DNA from: Halobacillus litoralis
GTDB taxonomy: Bacteria > Bacillota > Bacilli > Bacillales > Halobacillaceae
DNA length: 64,000 bases
NCBI RefSeq assembly: GCF_004101865.1
Contig: NZ_CP026118.1
Coordinates: 3,613,001 to 3,677,000, forward strand
Direction of reading: 5' to 3'
A program made the translations under genes and the position numbers. This document shows, piece by piece, positions 28,408 to 35,689 of the stretch. Positions within the stretch are counted from its first letter, which is position 1; each line of letters begins with the position of its first letter. The notes under the pieces are model-generated. The model saw nothing but the letters and a program-made list of their open reading frames with translations. It had not been told where the DNA came from and ran no database searches.

Positions 28408-28632
28408 GTGAAGGAGGACGGCTATCGGCCAACACAAATTCTTACCAAGCGGGAGCGAGAAGTTTTCGAGCTTCTAGTACAGGACAAAACGACAAGGGAG
28501 ATCGCAAAAGAGCTCTTTATTTCAGAGAAAACTGTGCGGAATCACATTTCAAACGCAATGCAAAAGCTAGGGGTGAAGGGACGGTCACAGGCAGTTGTTG
28601 AACTGCTACGTATGGGTGAACTGGAATTGTAA
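28408..28632 (+). CDS. gerE: Spore germination/coat transcription regulator GerE
   Basis: A 74-residue LuxR-type DNA-binding protein with no receiver domain. The helix-turn-helix is TREIAKELFISEKTVRNHIS (about 31-50), followed by MQKLGVKGRSQAVVELLRMG. GerE is the last mother-cell regulator of sporulation, acting with SigK to tune coat genes. It starts at GTG 28408 behind AAGGAGGGG, and the SigK-type promoter upstream fits its known timing. Length and sequence match the family closely. It is followed by its own terminator. Confidence 0.96.
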   Translation: MKEDGYRPTQILTKREREVFELLVQDKTTREIAKELFISEKTVRNHISNAMQKLGVKGRSQAVVELLRMGELEL

Positions 28633-28674
28633 TCTCCATAGAAAAGCACGGTATTGTTTTTGGAATGGGAGAAG

Positions 28675-28718
28675 CCTTTCAGGTATTGTGATTTTAAGCT
28701 ATACCTGGAAGGGTTTTT
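28675..28718 (+). terminator. Terminator after gerE
   Basis: CCTTTCAGGTAT pairs with ATACCTGGAAGG and is followed by TTTTTT. Confidence 0.88.
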
Positions 28719-28805
28719 TGTATATTTAATATCAATTACCTTGAATTTTTACCGCATAACCATGAGAATAAGGTTTACAAAGTATTTTCGTTAGGAGTGC
28801 TGAAG

Positions 28806-29267
28806 GTGACAAAATCACAACAGACGTCCATGGTGGCAGATGTAGAGAAGGAACTACGTTACATATCTGGAATCGTCAAACAAAGAGGACGAGTAATCTT
28901 GAATCATTACCCGATTACAGCACCGCAGTTTGTTGCACTGCAGTGGTTATTGGAAAAAGGGGATATGACGATAGGTGAACTTTCCAATTATATTCATTTA
29001 GCTTGCAGTACGACTACTGACTTGGTCGACCGCATGGAGAACAATGATTTGGTGGAACGTGTGAGAGACCCTAAAGATCGCAGGGTCGTACGTATACATG
29101 TATTAGAGAAAGGTAAGCAGATCATACATGAAGTGATTGAAAAACGGCAAAATTACTTAGAGGAAGTTCTTAAAGATGTATCGGAGGATGATGTAGATAC
29201 TTTAAACCGTCTGTTGCATGTACTTCATGAAAAAATGAGAGAAACAGACCAGGAGCAGGACAACTAA
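28806..29267 (+). CDS. ysmB: MarR-family transcriptional regulator (YsmB-like)
   Basis: A MarR-type regulator of about 153 residues. The winged helix (about 45-115) contains TIGELSNYIHLACSTTTDLV, then MENNDLVERVRDPKDRRVVR, the recognition helix and wing typical of the family. The target genes and ligand are unknown. I prefer GTG 28806, which has AGGAG 8 bases upstream, over the in-frame GTG 28797, which would overlap that site. It lies 21 bases before the glutamate racemase gene, the order seen in B. subtilis (gerE-ysmB-racE), and is probably co-transcribed with it. Confidence 0.88.
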   Translation: MTKSQQTSMVADVEKELRYISGIVKQRGRVILNHYPITAPQFVALQWLLEKGDMTIGELSNYIHLACSTTTDLVDRMENNDLVERVRDPKDRRVVRIHVLEKGKQIIHEVIEKRQNYLEEVLKDVSEDDVDTLNRLLHVLHEKMRETDQEQDN

Positions 29268-29288
29268 GCAATAAATGAGGGATGCGAA

Positions 29289-30110
29289 GTGAAACAACCG
29301 ATCGGAGTCATAGATTCTGGCGTTGGCGGCTTAACTGTAGCGCGTGAGCTGATGCGTCAACTGCCAAGAGAAAGATTCATCTATTTGGGAGATACGAAAA
29401 GGTGTCCCTATGGACCTCGTTCAGAAGAAGAAGTGAGAGCTTATACATGGCAGATGGTGAATCATTTATTAGGAAAAGATATAAAAATGCTCGTCATTGC
29501 TTGTAATACTGCAACAGCTTATACATTAGAAGAGTTGCAGGAAGAATTACCAGTCCCAGTGATCGGAGTCATAGAACCAGGGGCAAGGGCTGCCATCAAA
29601 GTGAGTCAAAATAAACGGATCGGAGTCATAGGCACGGAAGGTACGATACAGAGTAAGGCGTATCCTGAAGCCTTGAAGTCCATCGATCAGGCGATTCGTG
29701 TCAATGATCTAGCCTGTCCGCCTTTCGTACCTATGGTGGAGGAGGGTATTTTGGCAGGTAAAAGAGCACAAGGGATCGTTTCCAGAACATTACAGCCTTT
29801 GAAGGAAATGAATCATATTGATACATTGATACTTGGTTGCACACATTATCCATTAATCAAGGATTTGGTACAGGAAGAAATGGGAAATCATATCCAGGTC
29901 ATCAGTTCAGGTGAAGAAACTGCAAGAGAAGCTAGTTTGATTCTTGCTTACCATAAAGCCCTGGATACGTATGATACTCCTCCTGAACATGAATTTTATA
30001 CGACTGGTGATATGGAAAAGTTCCGCATGGTTGCAAATAGCTGGTTTGAAGAACCGATAAAAATTCTGAAATTAGTTGAATTAGAAAGTGTAAAAAGCTC
30101 AGCCCTCTGA
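29289..30110 (+). CDS. murI: Glutamate racemase
   Basis: A 273-residue cofactor-independent racemase giving D-glutamate for peptidoglycan (racE in B. subtilis). The catalytic features are present: GVIDSGVGGLTVARELM (residues 5-21) with the proton-relay Asp and Ser, GDTKRCPYGPRS, the first catalytic Cys in VIACNTATAYTLEE and the second in LILGCTHYPLI. It starts at GTG 29289 behind GAGGGATG. It follows the MarR gene and ends inside its own terminator hairpin. Confidence 0.97.
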   Translation: MKQPIGVIDSGVGGLTVARELMRQLPRERFIYLGDTKRCPYGPRSEEEVRAYTWQMVNHLLGKDIKMLVIACNTATAYTLEELQEELPVPVIGVIEPGARAAIKVSQNKRIGVIGTEGTIQSKAYPEALKSIDQAIRVNDLACPPFVPMVEEGILAGKRAQGIVSRTLQPLKEMNHIDTLILGCTHYPLIKDLVQEEMGNHIQVISSGEETAREASLILAYHKALDTYDTPPEHEFYTTGDMEKFRMVANSWFEEPIKILKLVELESVKSSAL

Positions 30111-30127
30111 TGGCTGAGCTTTTTACA
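30091..30127 (+). terminator. Terminator overlapping the murI stop
   Basis: GTAAAAAGCTCAGCC (30091-30105) pairs perfectly with GGCTGAGCTTTTTAC, with the TGA stop codon in the loop. Confidence 0.88.
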
Positions 30128-30340
30128 TGCAGTATGACATAATTTCTTCCGCTCTTTTTCGCCTGAAGGGTACAGGCGTACATATATTACTTCATATTCA
30201 ACGAAAGATCTAATCAGATTCTTTTGAACTTATTCCATTCAAGGAAGGCGTATTATACAAAGGCTGTCTGAAATTCTCTGGTCTAATCCTCCATGGGGCT
30301 CGTATATATGGTAGTACAATCTATCTCAGGAGGGAAAACT

Positions 30341-31438
30341 ATGAAGAAGTATGGCTACAAACCCTTTTTGCTTGTAGTTTTATTATTATTGAGTACAGGG
30401 TTGCTGACAGGCTGCCTTTTTGAAGGAGAGCAATCGTTAGAGAAAATGGATACACCAGAAGAGGAGGCGACCACGACACCTGATCCGAGTAGTGAGGAAC
30501 CTCAACCCGAAGGAGATGGGGAAGAAACAGATGGGGCTGGCGAAGATTCGGAAGGTGAATCTGCTTCATCCACGGTTGCGCGTGAGCTGTACTTGATGGA
30601 TGCAAATGGTATGATTGCCCCTCAGACCTTAGAGCTCCCTGCATCCAAGGAGGTAGCCGCTCAGGCATTGGAATATCTAGTGAAAGATGGGCCTGTAACA
30701 AACCTTCTTCCGAATGGATTCCAGGCCGTTTTACCAGCGGGAACACAGATATTAGGTTTGAACCCTCAAGAGGATGGAACATTGGTCGTTGATGTTTCAG
30801 AGGAATTCCGAAATTACGATGCGAAAGAGGAAGAAAAGATTCTTCAAGCGATGACATATACATTAACCCAATTTGATAATGTAAACCGTATTAAGCTGTG
30901 GATTAATGGTCATGAACAAGAAGTTATGCCTGTAGACGGGACCCCAATTACAAAAGGGGTTTCCCGCTCTGACGGGATTAACCATCTTGTGGGTGTTCAA
31001 ACTGATGTACTGAACAGTGAAGCCGTCACCGTATATTTCCCAGCTCAAAACGGTGACCAGGTTTATCACGTCCCTGTAACCACTAGGGTGGAGAAAGGGG
31101 AGGATGAATATGCAGCTATGGTACAAGCACTCCTCAATGGACCAGAATTAGGTGGTTCTCTGATGAATCCTTTCAATGAAGGAGCGGAAATGGTCAGTTC
31201 CAGACTTGAAAATGGCGTGTTGTCTGTATCTTTCAATGAGAAAATATTAACAGGGGCTGACAATCCTTCTTTGTCTAATGCAGCATTAGCAAGCCTTGTG
31301 TTGAGTTTGACGGATCTTTCTGATGTAGAATCCGTAGAGGTACAGGTGGATGGTGCAGAACAGGTGATGAATGAATCTGGAGAACCACTTGCAGAACCGG
31401 TTTCCCGCTCAGATATCAGCGGAGCAGAAGAAGTATAA
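30341..31438 (+). CDS. gerM: Spore germination lipoprotein GerM
   Basis: A 365-residue lipoprotein with two GerMN domains. The signal peptide ends in a lipobox (GLLTGC, Cys near residue 27), followed by a long acidic Ser/Glu/Pro linker (about 30-75). Each GerMN repeat (about 85-200 and 220-345) has the VDVSEEF or VSFNEK type beta strand and ends near PVSRSD. GerM is needed for efficient sporulation and germination and is mother-cell expressed in B. subtilis. ATG 30341 follows CAGGAGGG; the frame open from 30293 adds 16 residues without support. It sits between murI and rph, as in B. subtilis. Confidence 0.94.
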   Translation: MKKYGYKPFLLVVLLLLSTGLLTGCLFEGEQSLEKMDTPEEEATTTPDPSSEEPQPEGDGEETDGAGEDSEGESASSTVARELYLMDANGMIAPQTLELPASKEVAAQALEYLVKDGPVTNLLPNGFQAVLPAGTQILGLNPQEDGTLVVDVSEEFRNYDAKEEEKILQAMTYTLTQFDNVNRIKLWINGHEQEVMPVDGTPITKGVSRSDGINHLVGVQTDVLNSEAVTVYFPAQNGDQVYHVPVTTRVEKGEDEYAAMVQALLNGPELGGSLMNPFNEGAEMVSSRLENGVLSVSFNEKILTGADNPSLSNAALASLVLSLTDLSDVESVEVQVDGAEQVMNESGEPLAEPVSRSDISGAEEV

Positions 31439-31464
31439 GAGTAGTATAAGAGTTCTTGATGAGA

Positions 31465-31512
31465 AAGAAGCGTTCCGAAAGTTAATCCTTTTGGAACGCT
31501 TCTTCCTTTTTG
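31465..31512 (+). terminator. Terminator after gerM
   Basis: AAGAAGCGTTCC pairs with GGAACGCTTCTT, the inner bases extend the stem, and CCTTTTT follows. Confidence 0.88.
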
Positions 31513-31588
31513 GTTAAACTACCGAGCGGATGTATTTTGTGTTAAGATGGGCAAGGATAATGATGTAGAAAAAGGAGGTCGTTCATCT

Positions 31589-32347
31589 ATGAGAAATGAT
31601 GATCGTGAGGTTAACGAATTAAGAAACGTTACAATAGAAACAGACTATGTGAAACATCCAGAAGGGTCCGTACTTATCAGTTTTGGCGATACAAAAGTAA
31701 TATGTAACGCTAGTGTAGAAGACCGTGTGCCTCCTTTTTTACGTAATCAAGGAAAAGGATGGATTACAGCAGAATATGCAATGCTGCCAAGAGCAACTGA
31801 ACAGCGGAATATCCGTGAGTCTTCTAAAGGGAAAGTTTCCGGCCGGACAATGGAAATCCAACGTTTGATTGGACGTTCCTTACGTGCTGTCGTGGATTTA
31901 GATAAAATTGGTGAGCGTACCGTTTGGGTAGACTGTGATGTCATACAGGCAGATGGAGGTACACGTACGGCTTCGATTACAGGAGCTTTCGTTGCGGTCG
32001 TAATAGCATTAGGGAAATTAGTGAAGAAAGGCTCCATTAAAGAACTTCCCATTACAGATTTTCTGACAGCTATTTCTGTAGGTGTATTACCTGATGGCAA
32101 TGAAATACTTGATTTGTGCTATGAAGAAGACAGTAAGGCTCAAGTAGATATGAACGTCATCATGACAGGGCAAGGGGAATTTGTTGAAGTGCAAGGAACG
32201 GGAGAGGAAGCTACTTTTTCAATGAAGCAATTACAAAAAATGCTTGCTCTTGCAGAAAAAGGCGTAGAAGATATTATTAAACTTCAGGATGAAGCGATCG
32301 GTGAATGGGCAGATGTCATTCGTGCAAAGTCCGGAGTGACTAAATAA
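31589..32347 (+). CDS. rph: Ribonuclease PH
   Basis: A 252-residue phosphorolytic 3'-5' exoribonuclease that trims tRNA 3' ends. Signatures include [34 protein letters not shown], and the phosphate-site region [39 protein letters not shown] is the catalytic segment. ATG 31589 follows AAAGGAGG; the upstream extension to 31547 is unsupported. It begins the rph-rdgB-ysnB group, with rdgB starting 3 bases after its stop, so the genes are coupled. Confidence 0.97.
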   Translation: MRNDDREVNELRNVTIETDYVKHPEGSVLISFGDTKVICNASVEDRVPPFLRNQGKGWITAEYAMLPRATEQRNIRESSKGKVSGRTMEIQRLIGRSLRAVVDLDKIGERTVWVDCDVIQADGGTRTASITGAFVAVVIALGKLVKKGSIKELPITDFLTAISVGVLPDGNEILDLCYEEDSKAQVDMNVIMTGQGEFVEVQGTGEEATFSMKQLQKMLALAEKGVEDIIKLQDEAIGEWADVIRAKSGVTK

Positions 32348-32350
32348 ACC

Positions 32351-32944
32351 ATGAAAGAGTTATTAGTGGCCACTAAGAATGAAGGAAAAATCGGTGAATT
32401 CCGAGATATGTTCTCAAAATATAATATATCAGTAAAGTCTCTTCTCGACTTAGACGAAAGTATTGATATAGAAGAAACGGGCACGACGTTTGAAGAGAAC
32501 GCCGTCATTAAAGCGCAAACAATGATGGAACAACTGAATATTCCTGTTGTAGCAGATGATTCAGGATTAGAAGTAGATGCTTTAAATGGCGCACCGGGGG
32601 TTTATTCCGCACGATATGCAGGAATAGAGAAAGATGACAATGAAAATTTACAAAAACTGCTGAACAATCTAGAAGGTATCCCGGAAAGTCAAAGAGATGC
32701 AAGGTTTGTTTGTGCTGTTGCAGTAGCTCGTCCTGGGGCTGCAACTATTGTAAAAAGAGGGACGTGTGAAGGCAGCATTGCCAACGAGCCACAGGGTAGT
32801 CACGGGTTCGGTTATGATCCTGTCTTCATTCCGAAAGGTGCTTCGCGTACAATGGCAGAGCATACTTCAGATGAAAAAAATAAAATAAGTCATCGCCATC
32901 ATGCAATTAAACAAATAGAAGAATGGCTTAAGACTCAAGCTTGA
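32351..32944 (+). CDS. rdgB: XTP/dITP nucleotide pyrophosphatase
   Basis: A 197-residue Ham1/RdgB house-cleaning enzyme (YsnA in B. subtilis) that hydrolyses non-canonical purine triphosphates such as dITP and XTP to monophosphates. Conserved elements are LLVATKNEGKIGEF at the N-terminus, VADDSGLEVDALNGAPGVYS (about 66-85), SHGFGYDPVFIP and the C-terminal SHRHHAIK. ATG 32351 is 3 bases after rph and has no strong ribosome-binding site, so translational coupling is likely. Confidence 0.96.
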   Translation: MKELLVATKNEGKIGEFRDMFSKYNISVKSLLDLDESIDIEETGTTFEENAVIKAQTMMEQLNIPVVADDSGLEVDALNGAPGVYSARYAGIEKDDNENLQKLLNNLEGIPESQRDARFVCAVAVARPGAATIVKRGTCEGSIANEPQGSHGFGYDPVFIPKGASRTMAEHTSDEKNKISHRHHAIKQIEEWLKTQA

Positions 32945-32959
32945 AAGAGGTGTTGATTA

Positions 32960-33484
32960 ATGCCTAAAGTACTGATTATTAGTGACACTCATGGATTAAC
33001 AGAAGAAGTAGTGGAAATTAAACAAAGACATGAAAGTGTTGATGCGATGATCCACTGCGGAGATTCAGAATTACCTTACAACTCCGCTGAGTTAGAAGGG
33101 TTCTATTACGCAAAGGGAAACTGTGATTTTGAACCTGAAATGGAAAATGAGCAAGTTGTGGAAGTCGGAGACCTGACTTTTTTAGTGGCCCATGGCCATC
33201 TATTCCAAGTGAAATCCACTTTAATGCCCCTCTCATACAAGGCTGAAGAGGTGGGTGCTCAAGTGGCTTGTTTCGGCCATTCCCACATAGCAGGTGCTGA
33301 GAAAGTAAAAGACACTTTATTTATTAACCCGGGTAGTGCAAGGCTGCCAAGAGACCGGGACGAGCCCACCTACGCCATTTTAGAGTGGGAAACACTCGCT
33401 CAGGTGCAGCTTCAGTTTTATCATGTCAACGGGGAACTCATCGAAGATTTGAAATTGGAAACATCACTTGCAGCAAAGGACTGA
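32960..33484 (+). CDS. ysnB: YfcE/MJ0936-type metallophosphoesterase (YsnB-like)
   Basis: A 174-residue calcineurin-like phosphoesterase. The metal-binding motifs occur in order: ISDTHG (residues 6-11), HCGDSE, GNCD, AHGHLF and GHSH, followed by LFINPGSARLPRDRDEPTYA. The family hydrolyses phosphodiesters in vitro; the physiological substrate is unknown. The ribosome-binding site GAAAGAGGTG precedes ATG 32960 by a normal distance. It is the last gene of the rph-rdgB operon and is followed by the promoter of the tRNA pair. Confidence 0.93.
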   Translation: MPKVLIISDTHGLTEEVVEIKQRHESVDAMIHCGDSELPYNSAELEGFYYAKGNCDFEPEMENEQVVEVGDLTFLVAHGHLFQVKSTLMPLSYKAEEVGAQVACFGHSHIAGAEKVKDTLFINPGSARLPRDRDEPTYAILEWETLAQVQLQFYHVNGELIEDLKLETSLAAKD

Positions 33485-33502
33485 TTCTTTGCTGCAAACC
33501 TA

Positions 33503-33532
33503 TTGACAAAGGCACTACTTCTTATATATAAT
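33503..33532 (+). promoter_or_regulatory. SigA promoter of the tRNA pair
   Basis: A consensus TTGACA (33503-33508), an 18-base spacer and TATAAT (33527-33532), as expected for stable RNA genes. Confidence 0.85.
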
Positions 33533-33600
33533 TGTTCTTGTCCGCTTCGAACGGACCATGATTTTACTCATTACATAATGAAGTAAAAGATTATCAAAAC

Positions 33601-33674
33601 GCGGGTGTAGTTTAGTGGTAAAACCTCAGCCTTCCAAGCTGATGATGAGGGTTCGATTCCCTTCACCCGCTCCA
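33601..33674 (+). tRNA. tRNA-Gly (anticodon UCC)
   Basis: A 74-nt cloverleaf. The acceptor GCGGGTG pairs with CACCCGC, the anticodon loop CTTCCAA gives UCC, and the T-loop GGTTCGATTCC is standard. The 3' CCA is encoded (33672-33674). Confidence 0.96.
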
Positions 33675-33763
33675 TACATACTTTTTCAACTTATTGAAAT
33701 ATCCGAGAGTCGGGAAAGCTGCTTAGCAAAGTTGCTTCAACTATCACTTTGATATTATGTCAT

Positions 33764-33837
33764 GTCCCAGTAGCTCAGCAGGATAGAGCAACAGCCTTCT
33801 AAGCTGTGGGTCGGGGGTTCGAATCCCTCCTGGGACG
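33764..33837 (+). tRNA. tRNA-Arg (anticodon UCU)
   Basis: The acceptor GTCCCAG pairs with CTGGGAC, the anticodon loop CTTCTAA gives UCU (reads AGA/AGG), and the T-arm is GGGGGTTCGAATCCC. Unlike the neighbouring tRNA-Gly, CCA is not encoded. It is probably co-transcribed with tRNA-Gly. Confidence 0.95.
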
Positions 33838-33844
33838 CTAAATG

Positions 33845-33890
33845 AAAAAACGCTGAAACCTTTGTGAGACATTGGTTTCAGCGTTTTTTA
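33845..33890 (+). terminator. Terminator of the tRNA transcript
   Basis: AAACGCTGAAACC pairs with GGTTTCAGCGTTT and is followed by T's. Confidence 0.9.
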
Positions 33891-33978
33891 TTTTGGTAGT
33901 ACGTGGGCAAGAAGAATGGGGAGGAAACACAGCCGGACATTTTGTGCGCGAAATTACACGCCTACATGGCAAAGAGCT

Positions 33979-34110
33979 CTACTTAAAGCTTCCGCCAGTA
34001 ACTTTTCGGTCATGTTTTATTGTAAGTGTCAGCATAATAATGCTGAAGATTGTAGAAAGCAAGGTACTACCTATAATCATCCAAATAACTGTGCTCGTTT
34101 TGTCATCCAT
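33979..34110 (-). CDS. 43-residue single-span membrane protein, function unknown
   Basis: A minus-strand frame that begins at ATG 34110 with AGGAG 7 bases upstream. It encodes MDDKTSTVIW, one hydrophobic helix (MIIGSTLLSTIFSIIMLTLT) and a short basic tail (IKHDRKVTGGSFK). By the positive-inside rule the C-terminus should be cytoplasmic. A TATAAT on the minus strand (34164-34169 on the plus strand) is a possible -10 element. Overlapping plus-strand frames of 111 and 74 codons lack ribosome-binding sites. I do not recognise a family. Its neighbours are the Spo0E-like gene and tRNA-Arg. Confidence 0.6.
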   Translation of the reverse strand: MDDKTSTVIWMIIGSTLLSTIFSIIMLTLTIKHDRKVTGGSFK

Positions 34111-34268
34111 AAAAAAACTCCTATTTTCATTGATGGTTAGTAACATCTGTATTTTAGTTCAAGATTATACTTTCACAAATACAGTAAAATATTCTTCGCA
34201 TTTTTAGAAACATTGCAGATAAAAAATTGTTCAGTGATTAAATGGATAGAGAGTAAAAAATCTGAACA

Positions 34269-34296
34269 TTGAAGGTGGTACGTGGGCGGGTATGAT
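34269..34296 (+). promoter_or_regulatory. Candidate SigA promoter of the Spo0E-like gene
   Basis: TTGAAG (34269-34274), 16 bases and TATGAT (34291-34296). It would give a leader of about 100 bases containing the hairpin at 34365-34397. Confidence 0.5.
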
Positions 34297-34364
34297 AAAT
34301 ACAACGGAAGCCCATTCTGATGGGAAATGATTCCAATGATTTTTTTGAATTATCCAAAGATTTT

Positions 34365-34397
34365 CACCCCAAAAAGGGTATATAACTTTTGGGGGTG
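34365..34397 (+). promoter_or_regulatory. Hairpin that includes the Spo0E-like ribosome-binding site
   Basis: CACCCCAAAAAG (34365-34376) and CTTTTGGGGGTG (34386-34397) can pair at 11 of 12 positions around a 9-base loop. The right arm contains GGGGGTG, the only plausible ribosome-binding site for the gene at 34403. The fold would therefore hide it. No T run follows, so it is not a terminator. Confidence 0.6.
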
Positions 34398-34402
34398 GAA
34401 TT

Positions 34403-34567
34403 ATTACTGACCTAGAATTAGAAAAAAAAATTGAACAAATGAGACAAGAGATGCACAGACTCTTTCTCGAAGATCCTCAAAACCCCCAGGTAGTTAAAGT
34501 TTCGCAATCGTTAGATAAGCTCTTGAATGAGTTTGATCGCCGAAAAATTGCTCAAAAGAAGAAATAG
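34403..34567 (+). CDS. Spo0E-like aspartyl-phosphate phosphatase with a probable ATT start
   Basis: The frame encodes TDLELEKKIEQMRQEMHRLF, a short loop, then VSQSLDKLLNEFDRRK. This is the helix-loop-helix of the Spo0E family with its SQxLD signature. Such proteins dephosphorylate Spo0A~P and restrain sporulation. Upstream in frame there is no ATG, GTG or TTG. ATT 34403, 7 bases after GGGGG, gives a 54-residue protein of typical length and typical N-terminus. The first ATG (34439) would remove most of helix 1 and has no ribosome-binding site. A hairpin covers the ribosome-binding site. A nine-A run (34422-34430) is a possible slippage or sequencing-error site. Confidence 0.8.
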   Translation: MTDLELEKKIEQMRQEMHRLFLEDPQNPQVVKVSQSLDKLLNEFDRRKIAQKKK

Positions 34568-34970
34568 GTAAATCAGGGGAATAGCAATTTGTTCGAATAC
34601 GATGGCGAGTGGAAAGCCACCCCACATAGGTGAATCTATACACTTACAACAAAAAGTGTGGCTTTCCCCTTTGCTGCTTATGATTTTCTAACTACTAGGT
34701 CAGGAAATTATTGTTTCTACTAACGAATGGTGGAAGTGTTTCAGGATATTGCCTTACTTTCATCTGATATCTTTTTATGAGCTTTTAAGAAAGCTATTAC
34801 AAAGATTCTCTTATATTTAGAATCTTTTTGGAAATTTTCACAAAGTGCCATATGTACCTTTCTAAATGATATCCCAACTTTAGAATTTTATGGTGGAATA
34901 GTGAAAGGGAAAGATGAAAATTTTTTCCCAGTTCACAATATGTAAATAAAAACACTAAGCGTGGACCATT
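34568..34970. other. Intergenic stretch with no gene recognised
   Basis: About 400 A+T-rich bases without a frame that has a ribosome-binding site and family features. It contains the long hairpin at 34611-34668. A small GGGAAA/TTTCCC hairpin lies near 34907-34929. It could hold a decayed gene or a small RNA, but nothing supports either directly. Confidence 0.4.
34611..34668. repeat. Imperfect inverted repeat downstream of the Spo0E-like gene
   Basis: GGAAAGCCAC (34611-34620) pairs with GTGGCTTTCC (34658-34667), with an inner CACTT/AAGTG pair. The loop is long and no clear T run follows, so it may be a weak terminator or part of a structured RNA. Confidence 0.5.
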
Positions 34971-34979
34971 CATATCTTA
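34951..34979 (+). promoter_or_regulatory. Candidate SigK promoter of a 54-residue membrane protein gene
   Basis: AACA at 34951-34954, 16 bases and CATATCTTA (34971-34979), matching AC-N17-CATANNNTA with the same spacing as the gerE promoter. The leader would be very short. Confidence 0.4.
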
Positions 34980-35001
34980 GTCTTATAAAGGAGTGGTTCT
35001 A

Positions 35002-35166
35002 GTGCTGGCGTTTACGTATATACTCTTAGGGATGTTCTTTTGTTTTTTTCAAAAAGAACCCATCCATCATAATAAAGAAGAACAGACATATTATATGTTT
35101 TTCTTACTAGCTTGGTTGTTGCTTTGGCCGATATTCCTCATAAATAAGATCATCAAAGGTAAATAA
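35002..35166 (+). CDS. 54-residue two-span membrane protein, function unknown
   Basis: GTG 35002 lies behind AAAGGAGTGG at a normal distance. The product has two hydrophobic helices, LAFTYILLGMFFCFF near the start and YMFFLLAWLLLWPIFLI near residues 31-47. A polar hairpin (QKEPIHHNKEEQTY) joins them and a basic tail (NKIIKGK) follows. Both ends should be cytoplasmic or both outside. No family is recognised. A SigK-like promoter immediately upstream suggests late mother-cell expression, but that rests on a motif match only. A second small gene follows 95 bases downstream. Confidence 0.65.
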   Translation: MLAFTYILLGMFFCFFQKEPIHHNKEEQTYYMFFLLAWLLLWPIFLINKIIKGK

Positions 35167-35261
35167 AAGCATGGGATGTGGAATTTAACTCTCATATCTT
35201 CCGTTCATTCCTCACACAATAAAGATGGCTTCATGCAAGCCAAGCGATTTGAGGAGTGGTC

Positions 35262-35429
35262 ATGATGGAGAAGAAAAATGTCCAATGGTTGCCGGTAGTC
35301 GCTTCCATCGGTATTGGGGCAGCTACGTATAGCATGATGACAGGGCAGGCAGGCCAGCTGCAAAATGTCATACCAAGTCTAGCTAAGATGTCGGGGCAAC
35401 GACAAAATAATCAAACCTCTAGTCAATAA
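35262..35429 (+). CDS. 55-residue Gly/Ala-rich single-span protein
   Basis: ATG 35262 (or 35265) follows GAGGAGTGG. The product has a short basic start (MMEKKN), one weakly hydrophobic helix (WLPVVASIGIGAATYSMM) and a Gln/Asn-rich tail. The GIGAATYSM stretch resembles small Bacillaceae proteins of the YrzQ/DUF3918 type, but I am not sure. Upstream, TCATA-N18-CACAATA is a weak SigG-like arrangement. A strong terminator follows immediately, so it is expressed alone or with the 54-residue gene. Confidence 0.65.
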   Translation: MMEKKNVQWLPVVASIGIGAATYSMMTGQAGQLQNVIPSLAKMSGQRQNNQTSSQ

Positions 35430-35430
35430 T

Positions 35431-35465
35431 AAAAAGCGGGCAGTCTTAATGACTGCCCGCTTTTC
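35431..35465 (+). terminator. Terminator after the 55-residue gene
   Basis: A perfect 14-bp stem AAAAGCGGGCAGTC/GACTGCCCGCTTTT with a 5-base loop. Confidence 0.9.
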
Positions 35466-35471
35466 CCATCT

Positions 35472-35499
35472 AAAAAACGTTACCTGAAAAGTAACGTTT
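35472..35499 (-). terminator. Terminator of sda (minus strand)
   Basis: AAACGTTAC and GTAACGTTT form a perfect 9-bp stem. Read on the minus strand it is followed by a T run, 20 bases beyond the sda stop. Confidence 0.85.
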
Positions 35500-35519
35500 G
35501 GTGTATTTCATGTATGTAA

Positions 35520-35654
35520 TTAGTTTTTCAAAGGCAATTCAATCGATCTTTTGTCAATTTCTTGAGTAACTAAGTGAACAAATTCATCATCTAACTGGAG
35601 TTTGACTGACTCCAAGTACGTTTCAAGTAGGGTTTGATCATCAAGCAGTGACAA
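35520..35654 (-). CDS. sda: Sda, checkpoint inhibitor of sporulation kinases
   Basis: A 44-residue protein, LSLLDDQTLLETYLESVKLQ then LDDEFVHLVTQEIDKRSIEL, matching the two-helix Sda family. The LSDELL-x-SY start, the central Leu-x-x-x-Phe and the EIxRRS-like end are all recognisable. Sda binds KinA/KinB and blocks phosphorelay entry when replication is disturbed. I place the start at TTG 35654, the only in-frame start with a ribosome-binding site (AAGGAGAT, 8 bases upstream). The minus-strand promoter carries a DnaA box over its -10, consistent with DnaA control as known in B. subtilis. The gene is monocistronic and convergent with the 55-residue gene. Confidence 0.9.
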   Translation of the reverse strand: MSLLDDQTLLETYLESVKLQLDDEFVHLVTQEIDKRSIELPLKN

Positions 35655-35689
35655 AACGATACATCTCCTTAAGTGTTTAATTCGGTGAA

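Noticed and set aside
30240..30320. SigE promoter for gerM
   Set aside because: TATACAAA and AGTACAAT resemble the -10 element, but neither has a -35 element at proper spacing.
33872..34207. Plus-strand frames of 111 and 74 codons after tRNA-Arg, one with several Cys and His
   Set aside because: The first begins inside the tRNA terminator and neither has a ribosome-binding site. The minus-strand 43-residue frame over the same bases has good signals and a coherent helix.
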